DNA of 7,940 nt from DATCSE01 sp036568605 (GCA_036568605.1 DATCSE010000417.1:1-7940), one strand, 5' to 3'; positions 1 to 6,144 are shown, counted from the first letter of the stretch. The notes: generated by a model not told the origin, from the sequence alone. Made by a program: numbers and translations.

Positions 1-46
1 GGCGAGCATTTGCAACGCGGCAGGCGCCGCTTTGCTGAGATCACCC
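1..46. other. Left-edge segment, no supported gene
   Basis: A frame starting at position 3 is open from the edge and stops at TGA 36-38. Its eleven residues do not resemble a CheR C-terminus, which would be the expected upstream neighbour of cheD. I cannot tell whether this is the tail of an upstream gene or simply intergenic DNA. Confidence 0.3.
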
Positions 47-163
47 GGAGGGCCGGTGCCTGGCCGGGCGCAGGGCCGCGTTGCACACTCGTTGCGTGCC
101 GCGGGCACGCGGCCTCGCGTGCGCCTTGCCCTGCGCCCGGCCAGGCACCGGCGCGAGCCCTCC
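47..163. repeat. Large GC-rich inverted repeat upstream of cheD
   Basis: Positions 53-76 and 128-151 are exact reverse complements of each other (24 of 24 bases). Position 52 pairs with 152, and after a small bulge GGAGGG at 47-52 can alternatively pair with CCCTCC at 158-163. The 51-base loop (77-127) holds a second, 7-bp hairpin: GCGTGCC at 94-100 and GGCACGC at 104-110 with a GCG loop. No T-run follows either arm, so this is not a textbook Rho-independent terminator. I see no transposase fragment or target duplication. It may be a dispersed palindromic element, or a transcript structure ahead of cheD if transcription enters from upstream. The repeat itself is certain; its role is unknown. 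Confidence 0.85.
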
Positions 164-204
164 CATAGCGTTAACAGGCCCTAGCCACACGAGTTCCGCA
201 CACC

Positions 205-894
205 ATGGCCTCGATCGCAACCGCCCCCTCTTCGCCGGCCGCGCCGTTCACAGCGCCGGCCAGCAGCCTCGGCAACTCGCCACGCCTCGCCCGCCTGAAG
301 GCGGCGCCGCGCAAGCCGGGGGAAGCCTCCTTCTTCTACTACGACGCGCACTTCAAGAACGAGGCGGTCAAGATCCTGCCCGGCGAGTACTTCGTCTACG
401 CCGAGGACATCCTGATCATGACGACGCTGGGCTCGTGCATCGCCGCGTGCCTGTGGGACCGCGACGCGAAGGTCGGCGGCATGAACCACTTCATGCTGCC
501 CGAAGGCGAGGGCGACGCCGGCTCGGGCCGCTACGGCTCGTACGCAATGGAGCTGCTGATCAACGAGCTGCTCAAGCGCGGCGCGGCGCGCCACTCGCTC
601 GAGGCCAAGGTGTTCGGCGGCGGCCAGGTGATCAGTGGGATGAACACGATGAACGTCGGCGAGCGCAACACCCACTTCGTGACGGAGTACCTGAAGACCG
701 AGCGCATCCCGATCGTCTCCAAGGACGTGCTCGACATCTACCCGCGCAAGGTCTGCTTCCTGCCGGCCAGCGGCAAGGCGATGGTCAAGCGGCTCGCCCC
801 GACCAACCCCGAGGCGCTGGCCGCGCAGGATCGCGCCGCCGCGCAGAAGGCCGTGCCGGCGAACACCGGCGGCGGCTCGGTCGACCTGTTCTGA
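205..894 (+). CDS. cheD: CheD, chemoreceptor glutamine deamidase
   Basis: CheD hydrolyses specific glutamine side chains of methyl-accepting chemotaxis proteins to glutamate. This creates methylation sites for CheR and CheB at cytoplasmic receptor arrays. The 229-residue product shows the family core: KILPGEY near residues 56-62, TTLGSC at 73-78 with the expected nucleophile Cys78, GGMNHFMLP at 91-99 with the expected catalytic His95, and KVFGGGQVI in the middle. The core ends with YPRKVCFLPASGKAMVKRL, followed by a flexible Ala-rich tail. The start is well bounded: an in-frame TAA lies at 172-174 and ATG 205 is the first start codon after it, although no clear Shine-Dalgarno sequence precedes it. 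Residues 1-40 form an Ala/Pro-rich extension ahead of the core. cheB follows after 20 bases, so the two are almost certainly co-transcribed. cheR would be expected upstream but is not visible. Confidence 0.96.
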   Translation: MASIATAPSSPAAPFTAPASSLGNSPRLARLKAAPRKPGEASFFYYDAHFKNEAVKILPGEYFVYAEDILIMTTLGSCIAACLWDRDAKVGGMNHFMLPEGEGDAGSGRYGSYAMELLINELLKRGAARHSLEAKVFGGGQVISGMNTMNVGERNTHFVTEYLKTERIPIVSKDVLDIYPRKVCFLPASGKAMVKRLAPTNPEALAAQDRAAAQKAVPANTGGGSVDLF

Positions 895-914
895 TTCCCT
901 TTCGAAAGCAACCC

Positions 915-2009
915 ATGGCGAAGACCCGCGTGGTGGTGGTGGACGACTCGGCGCTGGTGCGCAGCCTGCTCTCCGAGATCATCAACCGGCAGAGCGACAT
1001 GCAGTGCATAGGCGCTGCGGCCGACCCGCTGGTCGCGCGCGAGATGATCCGCAACCTGAACCCGGACGTGATCACGCTGGACGTCGAGATGCCGCGCATG
1101 GACGGGATCGACTTTCTCGGCAAGCTGATGCGGCTGCGGCCCATGCCGGTCGTGATGGTCTCGACGCTGACCGAGCGCGGCGCCGAGGTCACGATGCGCG
1201 CGCTCGAGCTCGGTGCGGTGGACTTCGTCGCGAAGCCGAAGATCGGCGTGGCCGACGGATTGCGCCAGCTCGCCGACGACATCACCGACAAGATCCGGGT
1301 CGCGACTCGCGCCCAGCTGCGGCGCGCGCCGGCGGCGGCCCATGCGAGCCCGGCGGGCGGTCAGCCGGCCAGCGCGCCAGCCGCGCCGGTCGCGTCGCTG
1401 GGCCGGCTCTCGACCGAGAAGATCATCTTCATCGGCGCGTCCACCGGCGGTACCGAGGCGACCAAGGAAGTGCTGGTCAACCTGCCGCCCGACTGCCCGG
1501 CCGTGATGATCACGCAGCACATGCCGCCCGGCTTCACGCGCAGCTACGCGGCGCGCCTCGACGGGCTCGCGCGCATCCGCGTCGCCGAGGCGCGAGACGG
1601 CGAGCGTGTGCTGCCGGGCCACGCCTACATCGCACCGGGCGGTCTGCACCTGAGTGTCGAGCGCTCAGGCGCGAACTACATCGCCCGCGTCCAGGACGGC
1701 GAACCGGTGAACCGCCACAAGCCGTCGGTCGAGGTGCTGTTCAAGTCGGCCGCGCGCAACGTGGGGCCGAACGCGCTGGGCATCATGCTGACCGGCATGG
1801 GCGCCGACGGCGCGAAGGCGATGAAGGAAATGCGCGACGCCGGCAGCTACAACCTCGTGCAGGACGAGGCGAGCTGCGTCGTGTTCGGGATGCCGCGCGA
1901 GGCGATCAATGCCGGCGCGGCGCACGAGGTGCTGTCGCTGAACCAGATCGCGGGCAAGCTGATCGAGCGGCTTCGCAGCACCGCGGGCATTTCGACGAAC
2001 CGGGTCTGA
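915..2009 (+). CDS. cheB: CheB, receptor methylesterase/deamidase response regulator
   Basis: CheB removes methyl groups from chemoreceptor glutamates, and in many species deamidates glutamines, when phosphorylated by CheA. This gives adaptation feedback. The 364-residue protein has a receiver domain (about 3-125) with acidic residues Asp10 and Asp11, phospho-acceptor Asp56 in TLDVEMPRMDG, Ser83/Thr84 and Lys107. An Ala/Pro-rich linker follows (about 132-165). The C-terminal methylesterase domain shows GASTGG with Ser176, QHMPPGFT with His202 and LTGMGADGA with Asp298. These are offset by a constant 12 residues from the known Salmonella triad Ser164/His190/Asp286, so the enzyme looks intact. 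ATG 915 is chosen because the receiver fold begins immediately (AKTRVVVVDDS). The frame is open further upstream, but that part overlaps cheD and is unlike any protein. GAAAG just upstream is a weak ribosome site. No cheY or cheZ follows. Confidence 0.97.
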   Translation: MAKTRVVVVDDSALVRSLLSEIINRQSDMQCIGAAADPLVAREMIRNLNPDVITLDVEMPRMDGIDFLGKLMRLRPMPVVMVSTLTERGAEVTMRALELGAVDFVAKPKIGVADGLRQLADDITDKIRVATRAQLRRAPAAAHASPAGGQPASAPAAPVASLGRLSTEKIIFIGASTGGTEATKEVLVNLPPDCPAVMITQHMPPGFTRSYAARLDGLARIRVAEARDGERVLPGHAYIAPGGLHLSVERSGANYIARVQDGEPVNRHKPSVEVLFKSAARNVGPNALGIMLTGMGADGAKAMKEMRDAGSYNLVQDEASCVVFGMPREAINAGAAHEVLSLNQIAGKLIERLRSTAGISTNRV

Positions 2010-2029
2010 AGCGCCCGCGCGCCGGCGCT
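2010..2029. terminator. Possible bidirectional stem-loop between convergent genes
   Basis: AGCGCC at 2010-2015 and GGCGCT at 2024-2029 form a 6-bp stem with an 8-base loop, starting on the base after the cheB stop. It overlaps the stop codon of the convergent DUF1127-like gene. There is no T-run on either strand, so termination here is only a possibility. Confidence 0.3.
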
Positions 2030-2339
2030 ACCAGCGCCAGCCCAGCGTCCGATAGCCGCGTTCGAGCTCGATCAGGCGCTGCTGCCGCAGATCGTCGTGG
2101 CGCCGGGCGCGGTCGCGCAGCGCCTCGGGCGCACCGATGTCGGCGAGCAGCCGTCCGTCCAGTTCGGCCAGCGATTCGTAGGCCAGCTCCGCCGCGGCCG
2201 CGGCGTCACGCTCGCGCCGGACAAACATCTGCCGCCACCAGCGTTGCAAACGAACGCGCCAGCCGGCCGGTCTCATCGCGGCGCCGGGTCGCAAGGGCGC
2301 ACCGCGGGGCGGCAGCGCAAGGGTCGTCGGGGTCGCCAT
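2028..2339 (-). CDS. Small DUF1127-like basic protein
   Basis: This 103-residue protein of unknown biochemical function has a Pro/Ala-rich N-terminus (1-25), a basic aromatic stretch (WRVRLQRWWRQMFVRRERD, about 27-45), then LAELDGRLLADIGAP at about 57-71. The last segment resembles the DUF1127 core, usually written L-x-x-L-x-D-x-x-L-x-D-I-G. Known DUF1127 proteins are about 45-100 residues. Some alphaproteobacterial members act in RNA turnover and stress or phosphate physiology, which cannot be transferred here with confidence. The start ATG at 2339 is supported by AGGAGG six bases upstream, one of the best ribosome sites in the window. The codon bias matches the neighbours. It converges on cheB with an 18-base gap and is divergent from a LysR gene, which is its likely regulator by the usual LysR arrangement (inference). 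Confidence 0.8.
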   Translation of the reverse strand: MATPTTLALPPRGAPLRPGAAMRPAGWRVRLQRWWRQMFVRRERDAAAAAELAYESLAELDGRLLADIGAPEALRDRARRHDDLRQQRLIELERGYRTLGWRW

Positions 2340-2438
2340 CGTGAACCTCCTGGTCTTTGGTGCTGGTAAGCATAAGAGCCCAATTGCCTCGCTGGAATCG
2401 ATATGTTCTGGCCAACTTGGTCATGTATGCTTACCAGC
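2340..2438. promoter_or_regulatory. Divergent promoter/operator region with 14-bp inverted repeat
   Basis: TGCTGGTAAGCATA at 2361-2374 and TATGCTTACCAGCA at 2426-2439 are perfect reverse complements separated by 51 bases. Each arm also contains an internal imperfect dyad, TGC-N6-GCA. Read outward, each arm begins with TATGCT, a fair match to a sigma-70 -10 box. The left one would start the DUF1127 transcript near 2362, just ahead of its AGGAGG. The right one would start a transcript near 2438-2440, at the likely LysR start codon. The -35 positions (ATGTTC on +, TTCCAG on -) are poor, which would suit activator dependence or mean these are not promoters. The intervening stretch is visibly more A/T-rich than the flanking genes. 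LysR regulators commonly bind such shared regions, so an operator role is plausible but unproven. Confidence 0.6.
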
Positions 2439-3359
2439 ATGACACGCGTCCCCTTGCATGTGCTGCCGACCTTCCGCACCGTCGCGCGGCTGGAGAACCT
2501 GCGTGCGGCGGCCGACGAGCTGGCCGTTACGCACAGCGCGGTCAGCCAGCAGATCCGGCTGCTCGAGGAGCAACTGGGCTTCGAGCTGTTCGAGCGGCGC
2601 GGCCGGCGCATCGTGCTGAACCCGGCCGGGGCCGCGCTGCTGCGCAGCGTCGAACCGGCGCTCGCGCAGATCGACGACGGCGTGCAAGCCGCCGCGGCCG
2701 CTGCGTCAGGCGCCCAGCAGCGAATGCGCGTGACCGTGCTGCCGTCGTTCGCGCAGCGCTGGCTGCTGCCGCGCATGGGGCGCTGGCGCGAACGCCATCC
2801 GGACATCGCGCTGGAGATTCACGCATCGCAGCAGGTCGTCGACCTGCAGCGCGAAGGTTTCCATGCAGCGATCCGGCAAGGTCGCGGCCCATGGCCGCCG
2901 CTGGTGGCGGAACGGCTGATCGACAGCCCGTTGATCGTGGTCGGCTGCCCGGCCGCCGCGCAACGCCTGGCGGGCCGGGGCGCCGAGGCGATCGCGCACG
3001 AGCCGCTGCTCGGCAACCCGGGCCGCTGGGAGCGCTGGTTCGCCGACGCGGGGCTGCCGCGACAGCGCATCAACCCGGTCGCGACCTTCAACGACGCCGG
3101 GCTGATGCTCCAGGCCGCCGAGCAGAACCTCGGTCTCGCACTGACCCGCGAGTTGCTCGCCGCCGATGCGATCTGCGAAGGTCGATTGGTGCGCCTCTCG
3201 CCGCTGGAAGTCGACGACGAGCACGGCGATGCGTACTACCTCGTGCACACCAGCGCGCTGGCCGACTGGCCGCCGTTGAACGCGCTGCGGACCTGGCTGT
3301 TCGACGAGTTCGGCCATGCGCAGCGGGCGCTCGATGCGGCGCTGCCGCGCGCGGCCTGA
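2439..3359 (+). CDS. LysR-family transcriptional regulator, GcvA/AmpR-like
   Basis: This is a 306-residue DNA-binding regulator. The N-terminal winged helix-turn-helix (about 5-63) reads LHVLPTFRTVARLENLRAAA and then LAVTHSAVSQQIRLLEEQLG, the usual LysR recognition region, followed by LFERRGRRIVLNPAG. A linker helix leads to a type-2 periplasmic-binding-like effector domain (about 90-300) beginning RVTVLPSFAQRWLLPRM. Together with REGFHAAIRQGRGPWPPL this is typical of the GcvA/AmpR/TrpI branch. The effector cannot be read from sequence. ATG 2439 is preferred because family members start about ten residues before the first helix. ATGs at 2403 and 2427 are in frame but would add residues unlike the family. 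No Shine-Dalgarno precedes 2439, so a leaderless message is possible. The gene is divergent from the DUF1127-like gene and converges on hemW. Confidence 0.93.
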   Translation: MTRVPLHVLPTFRTVARLENLRAAADELAVTHSAVSQQIRLLEEQLGFELFERRGRRIVLNPAGAALLRSVEPALAQIDDGVQAAAAAASGAQQRMRVTVLPSFAQRWLLPRMGRWRERHPDIALEIHASQQVVDLQREGFHAAIRQGRGPWPPLVAERLIDSPLIVVGCPAAAQRLAGRGAEAIAHEPLLGNPGRWERWFADAGLPRQRINPVATFNDAGLMLQAAEQNLGLALTRELLAADAICEGRLVRLSPLEVDDEHGDAYYLVHTSALADWPPLNALRTWLFDEFGHAQRALDAALPRAA

Positions 3360-3373
3360 GCCGACACGCTGTC

Positions 3374-3391
3374 CCGAGTCAAGGGACTCGG
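3374..3391. terminator. Stem-loop between convergent lysR and hemW
   Basis: CCGAGTC at 3374-3380 and GACTCGG at 3385-3391 form a perfect 7-bp stem with an AAGG loop. It is centred in the 35-base gap between two convergent stop codons. The placement suits a bidirectional terminator. Neither strand has a clear T-run after the stem, so efficiency is uncertain. Confidence 0.5.
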
Positions 3392-3394
3392 CGT

Positions 3395-4576
3395 TCAGAG
3401 AAACAGCGCCTGCAGGTCGTTCAGGAAGTCGAAGCCGCGAGCGCTGGGCCAGACACGCGCCGCATCGCGTTCGATCCAGCCGCGGCGCTCGGCCTCGTCC
3501 AGCCTCGCCGCGATCGCCGACAGCGGCAACCCGGTGCGCTCGCCGAAGCGCGCGAGCTCGAAGCCGTCGCGCAGGCGCAGTGCATTGAGCATGAACTCGA
3601 ACGGCAGCGCCTTGCGCGGCACTTCTTCGTCACTCGCGATGGCGTTGCCGGCAAGGGCTCGTTCGACATAACTCGCCGGATCGCGCCAGCGCTGCTGGCG
3701 CACGACCCGGTGCGGAAAGCTCAGCTTGCCGTGCGCGCCCGCACCGATGCCCAGGTAATCGCCGAACTGCCAGTAGTTCAGGTTGTGCGCACACGCATGG
3801 CCCGGCCGCGCGAACGCCGAGACCTCGTAGCGCGCGAGACCGGCTGCGGTCGTGCGCTCGACGATGCGGTCCAGCATCTCGGCCGCGAGATCGTCGTCCG
3901 GCACCGCGGGCGGGAACTTCGCGAACACCGTGTTCGGCTCTATCGTCAGGTGGTAGACCGACAGATGCGGCGGGTTATACCCGAGCGCGGTGCGCAGGTC
4001 GGCATCGAGCTCGGCCAGCGTCTGGCCGGGCAGCGCGTACATCAGGTCGAGGTTGAAGGTGTCGAACGCCGACGCGGCTTCTTCGACTGCGGCGCGAGCC
4101 TGCGCGCCGTCGTGCACCCGGCCGAGCGCCGCGAGCTTCGCATCGTCGAAGCTCTGCACGCCGACCGACAGCCGCGTGACCCCGGCCGCCCGGTACGCCT
4201 TGAAGCGCTCGCGCTCGAACGTGCCCGGGTTCGCTTCGAGCGTGATCTCGCAGCCGGCTTCGAGCGGCAGCCGGGCACGCACGTCGGCGAGCAATCGATC
4301 GATGGACTCCGGCGCAAACAGGCTAGGCGTGCCGCCGCCGATGAAGATCGTGTGCACGCGCCGGCCCCAGACGAACGGCAGCGCCGCCTCGAGATCGGCA
4401 CGCAGCGCGTCCAGATAACGTGCCTCGTCGAGGGACCCCTTCAGTTCATGCGAGTTGAAGTCGCAGTACGGGCACTTCTTCAGACACCACGGCAGGTGCA
4501 CGTACAACGACAGCGGCGGCAGCGCGGACAGCGACAGCGTGCCGGGTCGCATGTAGCGCGCGAGGCGCTGGTCCAT
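3395..4576 (-). CDS. hemW: HemW, radical-SAM haem chaperone
   Basis: HemW binds haem and a 4Fe-4S cluster and is thought to deliver haem to membrane respiratory enzymes. It was long annotated as oxygen-independent coproporphyrinogen oxidase. The 393-residue protein has the radical-SAM motif C-x3-C-x2-C at Cys31, Cys35 and Cys38. Phe40 sits where true HemN has a fourth cysteine, and this is the main reason for calling HemW. GGGTPS at 80-85 is the SAM-binding glycine motif. EANPGT, RLSVGVQSFDD and NLDLMYALPGQT follow in the usual order, and the C-terminal HemN-like domain includes ARYEVSAFARPGHACAHNLNYW. Length is near the family's ~380. The start is uncertain: ATG 4576 (46 bases after rdgB) is preferred. 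TTG 4630, overlapping the end of rdgB, and ATG 4552 are alternatives, and no strong ribosome site decides. It is the last gene of the rph-rdgB-hemW run. Confidence 0.93.
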   Translation of the reverse strand: MDQRLARYMRPGTLSLSALPPLSLYVHLPWCLKKCPYCDFNSHELKGSLDEARYLDALRADLEAALPFVWGRRVHTIFIGGGTPSLFAPESIDRLLADVRARLPLEAGCEITLEANPGTFERERFKAYRAAGVTRLSVGVQSFDDAKLAALGRVHDGAQARAAVEEAASAFDTFNLDLMYALPGQTLAELDADLRTALGYNPPHLSVYHLTIEPNTVFAKFPPAVPDDDLAAEMLDRIVERTTAAGLARYEVSAFARPGHACAHNLNYWQFGDYLGIGAGAHGKLSFPHRVVRQQRWRDPASYVERALAGNAIASDEEVPRKALPFEFMLNALRLRDGFELARFGERTGLPLSAIAARLDEAERRGWIERDAARVWPSARGFDFLNDLQALFL

Positions 4577-4622
4577 CGCCTCGGCAGGCCCTGCACCCGC
4601 CGGCTCGATCGGAATCGTCGGC

Positions 4623-5255
4623 TCAGCCAAGGTGCCACACGTCGCGCAGCAGCGCCAGCATCGCACGGGCCGCGAGCGCGCGGTGGCTGTGCATGTTCTT
4701 CGTCTCGGGCGCCAGCTCGGCCACCGTCTTGCCGAGCTCGGGGATCAGCATCAGCGGGTCGTAGCCGAAGCCGCCGGCGCCACGCCGCTCGTGGAGGATT
4801 TCGCCGTGCCAGCGGCCGACCGCGATCAGCGGCTCGGGGTCGTCGGCCGCGCGCAGCGCGATCAGCGTGCTGATGAAGTGCGCACGCCGGTCGGTCGCGC
4901 CGGCCAGCCGCTCGAGCAGCAGGCGGTTGTTCGCGTCGTCCTGCACGCGCCGCTGCGCTTCGCGATCGGCATCGCGCGGCAGCACGACGCTCGCATAGTG
5001 CGCCGAGATCACGCCCGGCGCGCCGCCCAGCGCAGCGACGCACAGCCCGGAATCGTCGGCGATCGCCGCACCGCCCGCAGCCGCAGCCGCATGCCGCGCC
5101 TTCACGAGCGCGTTCTCGACGAACGTGTGGTGCGGCTCATCGGCCTCGGCGATGCCCAGCGAGCCCTGCGTGACCAGCTCGACGCCGGCCGGCGCGAGCA
5201 GCGCGCCGAGCTCGGCAAGCTTCTTCGCGTTGTTCGACGCGAGCACCAGCCGCAT
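4623..5255 (-). CDS. rdgB: RdgB/HAM1 family XTP/dITP pyrophosphatase
   Basis: The enzyme hydrolyses non-canonical purine triphosphates (dITP, ITP, XTP) to monophosphate and pyrophosphate in the cytoplasm, keeping deaminated purines out of DNA and RNA. The 210-residue product carries all family signatures: ASNNAKKLAE at 6-15, TFVENALVKA at 44-53, ADDSGL at 66-71 with the metal/catalytic acidic pair, LGGAPGVISAHYA at 76-88, GGFGYDPL at 161-168 and KNMHSHRA at 186-193. ATG 5255 is preferred over an in-frame GTG at 5264 because AGGTGG lies five bases before the ATG, and homologues begin directly with the MRLVLASNN-type strand. It begins 19 bases after the rph stop and is followed by hemW, so the three are probably one transcript. 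Length is close to the E. coli protein (197). Confidence 0.95.
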   Translation of the reverse strand: MRLVLASNNAKKLAELGALLAPAGVELVTQGSLGIAEADEPHHTFVENALVKARHAAAAAGGAAIADDSGLCVAALGGAPGVISAHYASVVLPRDADREAQRRVQDDANNRLLLERLAGATDRRAHFISTLIALRAADDPEPLIAVGRWHGEILHERRGAGGFGYDPLMLIPELGKTVAELAPETKNMHSHRALAARAMLALLRDVWHLG

Positions 5256-5274
5256 GCGCGCCACCTGTTCGTGC

Positions 5275-6003
5275 CTACGCCAGGCCCAGCGCGCGGCGCT
5301 GCGCGACGACCAGCTCGCGTATGCCCTTGTCGGCCAGACCCAGCAGTGCGTCCATCTCGGCGCGCGAGAACGCCGCGCCCTCGGCCGTGCCCTGCAGCTC
5401 GACGAAGCCGCCCGAGCCGGTCATCACGACGTTCATGTCGGTGTCGCAGGCCGAGTCTTCGATGTATTCGAGGTCGAGCAGCGGCGTGCCCTCGACGATG
5501 CCGACCGACACCGCCGCGACCGCATCGCGGATCGGCGATGCGGCGATCTTGCCCTGCGCGAGCAGCCAGCCCACTGCATCGTGCAGCGCGACGTACGCGC
5601 CCGTGATCGCCGCGGTGCGGGTGCCGCCGTCGGCCTGGATCACGTCGCAGTCGATCGTGATCGTGCGCTCGCCCAGCGCGGCGAGGTCGACGATGCAGCG
5701 CAGCGAGCGCCCGATCAGGCGCTGGATCTCCTGCGTGCGCCCGCTCTGCTTGCCGCGCGCGGCCTCGCGGTCGCTGCGCGTGTGCGTCGAACGCGGCAGC
5801 ATCCCGTACTCGGCGGTGACCCAGCCCTCGCCGCTGCCGCGCTTGTGCGGCGGGACTTTGTCTTCGACGGAGGCGGTGCAGAGCACTTGGGTATCGCCGA
5901 AGCTGATCAGCACGGAGCCCTCGGCGTGGCGGGTGTAGGCGCGCTGGATGGAGACAGGGCGCAGCGCGTTGGCGGCGCGGTCATTGGAGCGGAGGAACGT
6001 CAT
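5275..6003 (-). CDS. rph: RNase PH, phosphorolytic tRNA 3'-end exoribonuclease
   Basis: RNase PH trims tRNA precursors and other RNAs from the 3' end, using phosphate to release nucleoside diphosphates; it assembles as a hexameric ring. The 242-residue product is full length (usual about 238). It has GWVTAEYGMLPRSTHTRSDRE at about 60-80, GKQSGRTQEIQRLIGRSLR at 84-102 with conserved phosphate/RNA-binding arginines, CDVIQADGGTRTAAITGAY at 119-137, and EDSACDTDMN at 182-191 with the two catalytic-site aspartates. The start ATG 6003 gives an N-terminus about three residues longer than typical (…SNDRAANALRPV). No good Shine-Dalgarno is visible. Nothing suggests the C-terminal frameshift known from E. 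coli K-12 rph; the end is intact. A REP-like palindrome lies about 30 bases upstream. Confidence 0.97.
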   Translation of the reverse strand: MTFLRSNDRAANALRPVSIQRAYTRHAEGSVLISFGDTQVLCTASVEDKVPPHKRGSGEGWVTAEYGMLPRSTHTRSDREAARGKQSGRTQEIQRLIGRSLRCIVDLAALGERTITIDCDVIQADGGTRTAAITGAYVALHDAVGWLLAQGKIAASPIRDAVAAVSVGIVEGTPLLDLEYIEDSACDTDMNVVMTGSGGFVELQGTAEGAAFSRAEMDALLGLADKGIRELVVAQRRALGLA

Positions 6004-6033
6004 CCGCGTATTTTGCCCGCGGTCGATCCATCA
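6004..6033. other. rph 5' leader, no clear promoter
   Basis: Between the REP-like element and the rph ATG there are 30 bases with a weak 5-bp hairpin (CCGCG 6004-6008 with CGCGG 6018-6022) and an AAAATA run on the - strand. I see no convincing -35/-10 pair or ribosome site, so how rph is transcribed and initiated is not resolved. Confidence 0.3.
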
Positions 6034-6103
6034 CCGTTCGGGCTGAACTTGTCGAAGCCATGTCCGAGCGCCACCAGCGCTTCGACAAGCTCAGCGCGAA
6101 CGG
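6034..6103. repeat. REP-like palindromic element
   Basis: The arms at 6034-6058 and 6079-6103 are reverse complements at 23 of 25 positions, separated by a 20-base loop. The arm sequence begins CCGTTCG and contains CTTGTCGAAG. This matches my memory of a palindromic element seen in many copies in intergenic DNA of Burkholderiales, Xanthomonadales and other Proteobacteria, whose translation gives FALSLSK-like peptides. Only one copy lies in the window, so the repeat status rests on that recognition. It sits between the phosphatase gene and rph. Confidence 0.75.
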
Positions 6104-6115
6104 ATGAACGAGCTG

Positions 6116-6141
6116 AGCGGGCGGGCCAGCACTCGCCCGCT
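6116..6141 (-). terminator. Terminator-like hairpin after the phosphatase gene
   Basis: AGCGGGCG at 6116-6123 and CGCCCGCT at 6134-6141 form a perfect 8-bp stem with a 10-base loop, three bases beyond the phosphatase stop in transcription direction. The downstream - strand sequence is not a T-run. It may reduce read-through from the kinase-phosphatase pair into rph, or only protect the mRNA 3' end. Confidence 0.4.
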
Positions 6142-6144
6142 TGC

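Noticed and set aside
47..163. Large hairpin as an insertion sequence or Rho-independent terminator
   Set aside because: There is no transposase, no target duplication and no T-run. It is reported only as an inverted repeat.
171..204. Promoter for cheD with TTAACA at 171-176 as a -35 box
   Set aside because: No acceptable -10 box lies 16-18 bases downstream, and the start codon at 205 leaves almost no room for a leader.
81..914. N-terminal extension of the cheB frame upstream of ATG 915
   Set aside because: It overlaps cheD in another frame, runs through the hairpin region, and is low-complexity Arg/Ala/Gly. The CheB receiver domain starts right at ATG 915.
738..1649. His/Arg-rich - strand frame antisense to cheD and cheB
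   Set aside because: No domain is seen and both sense genes are intact; this is a shadow of GC-rich codons.
3395..4576. HemN (oxygen-independent coproporphyrinogen III oxidase)
   Set aside because: The fourth cysteine of HemN's C-x3-C-x2-C-x-C is Phe here (CPYCDF), which fits the HemW subgroup.
2357..4873. Very long open + strand frame crossing lysR and running antisense to hemW
   Set aside because: It is Arg/Ala-rich with no recognisable domain, while clear LysR and HemW proteins occupy the same DNA. High GC removes stop codons from shadow frames.
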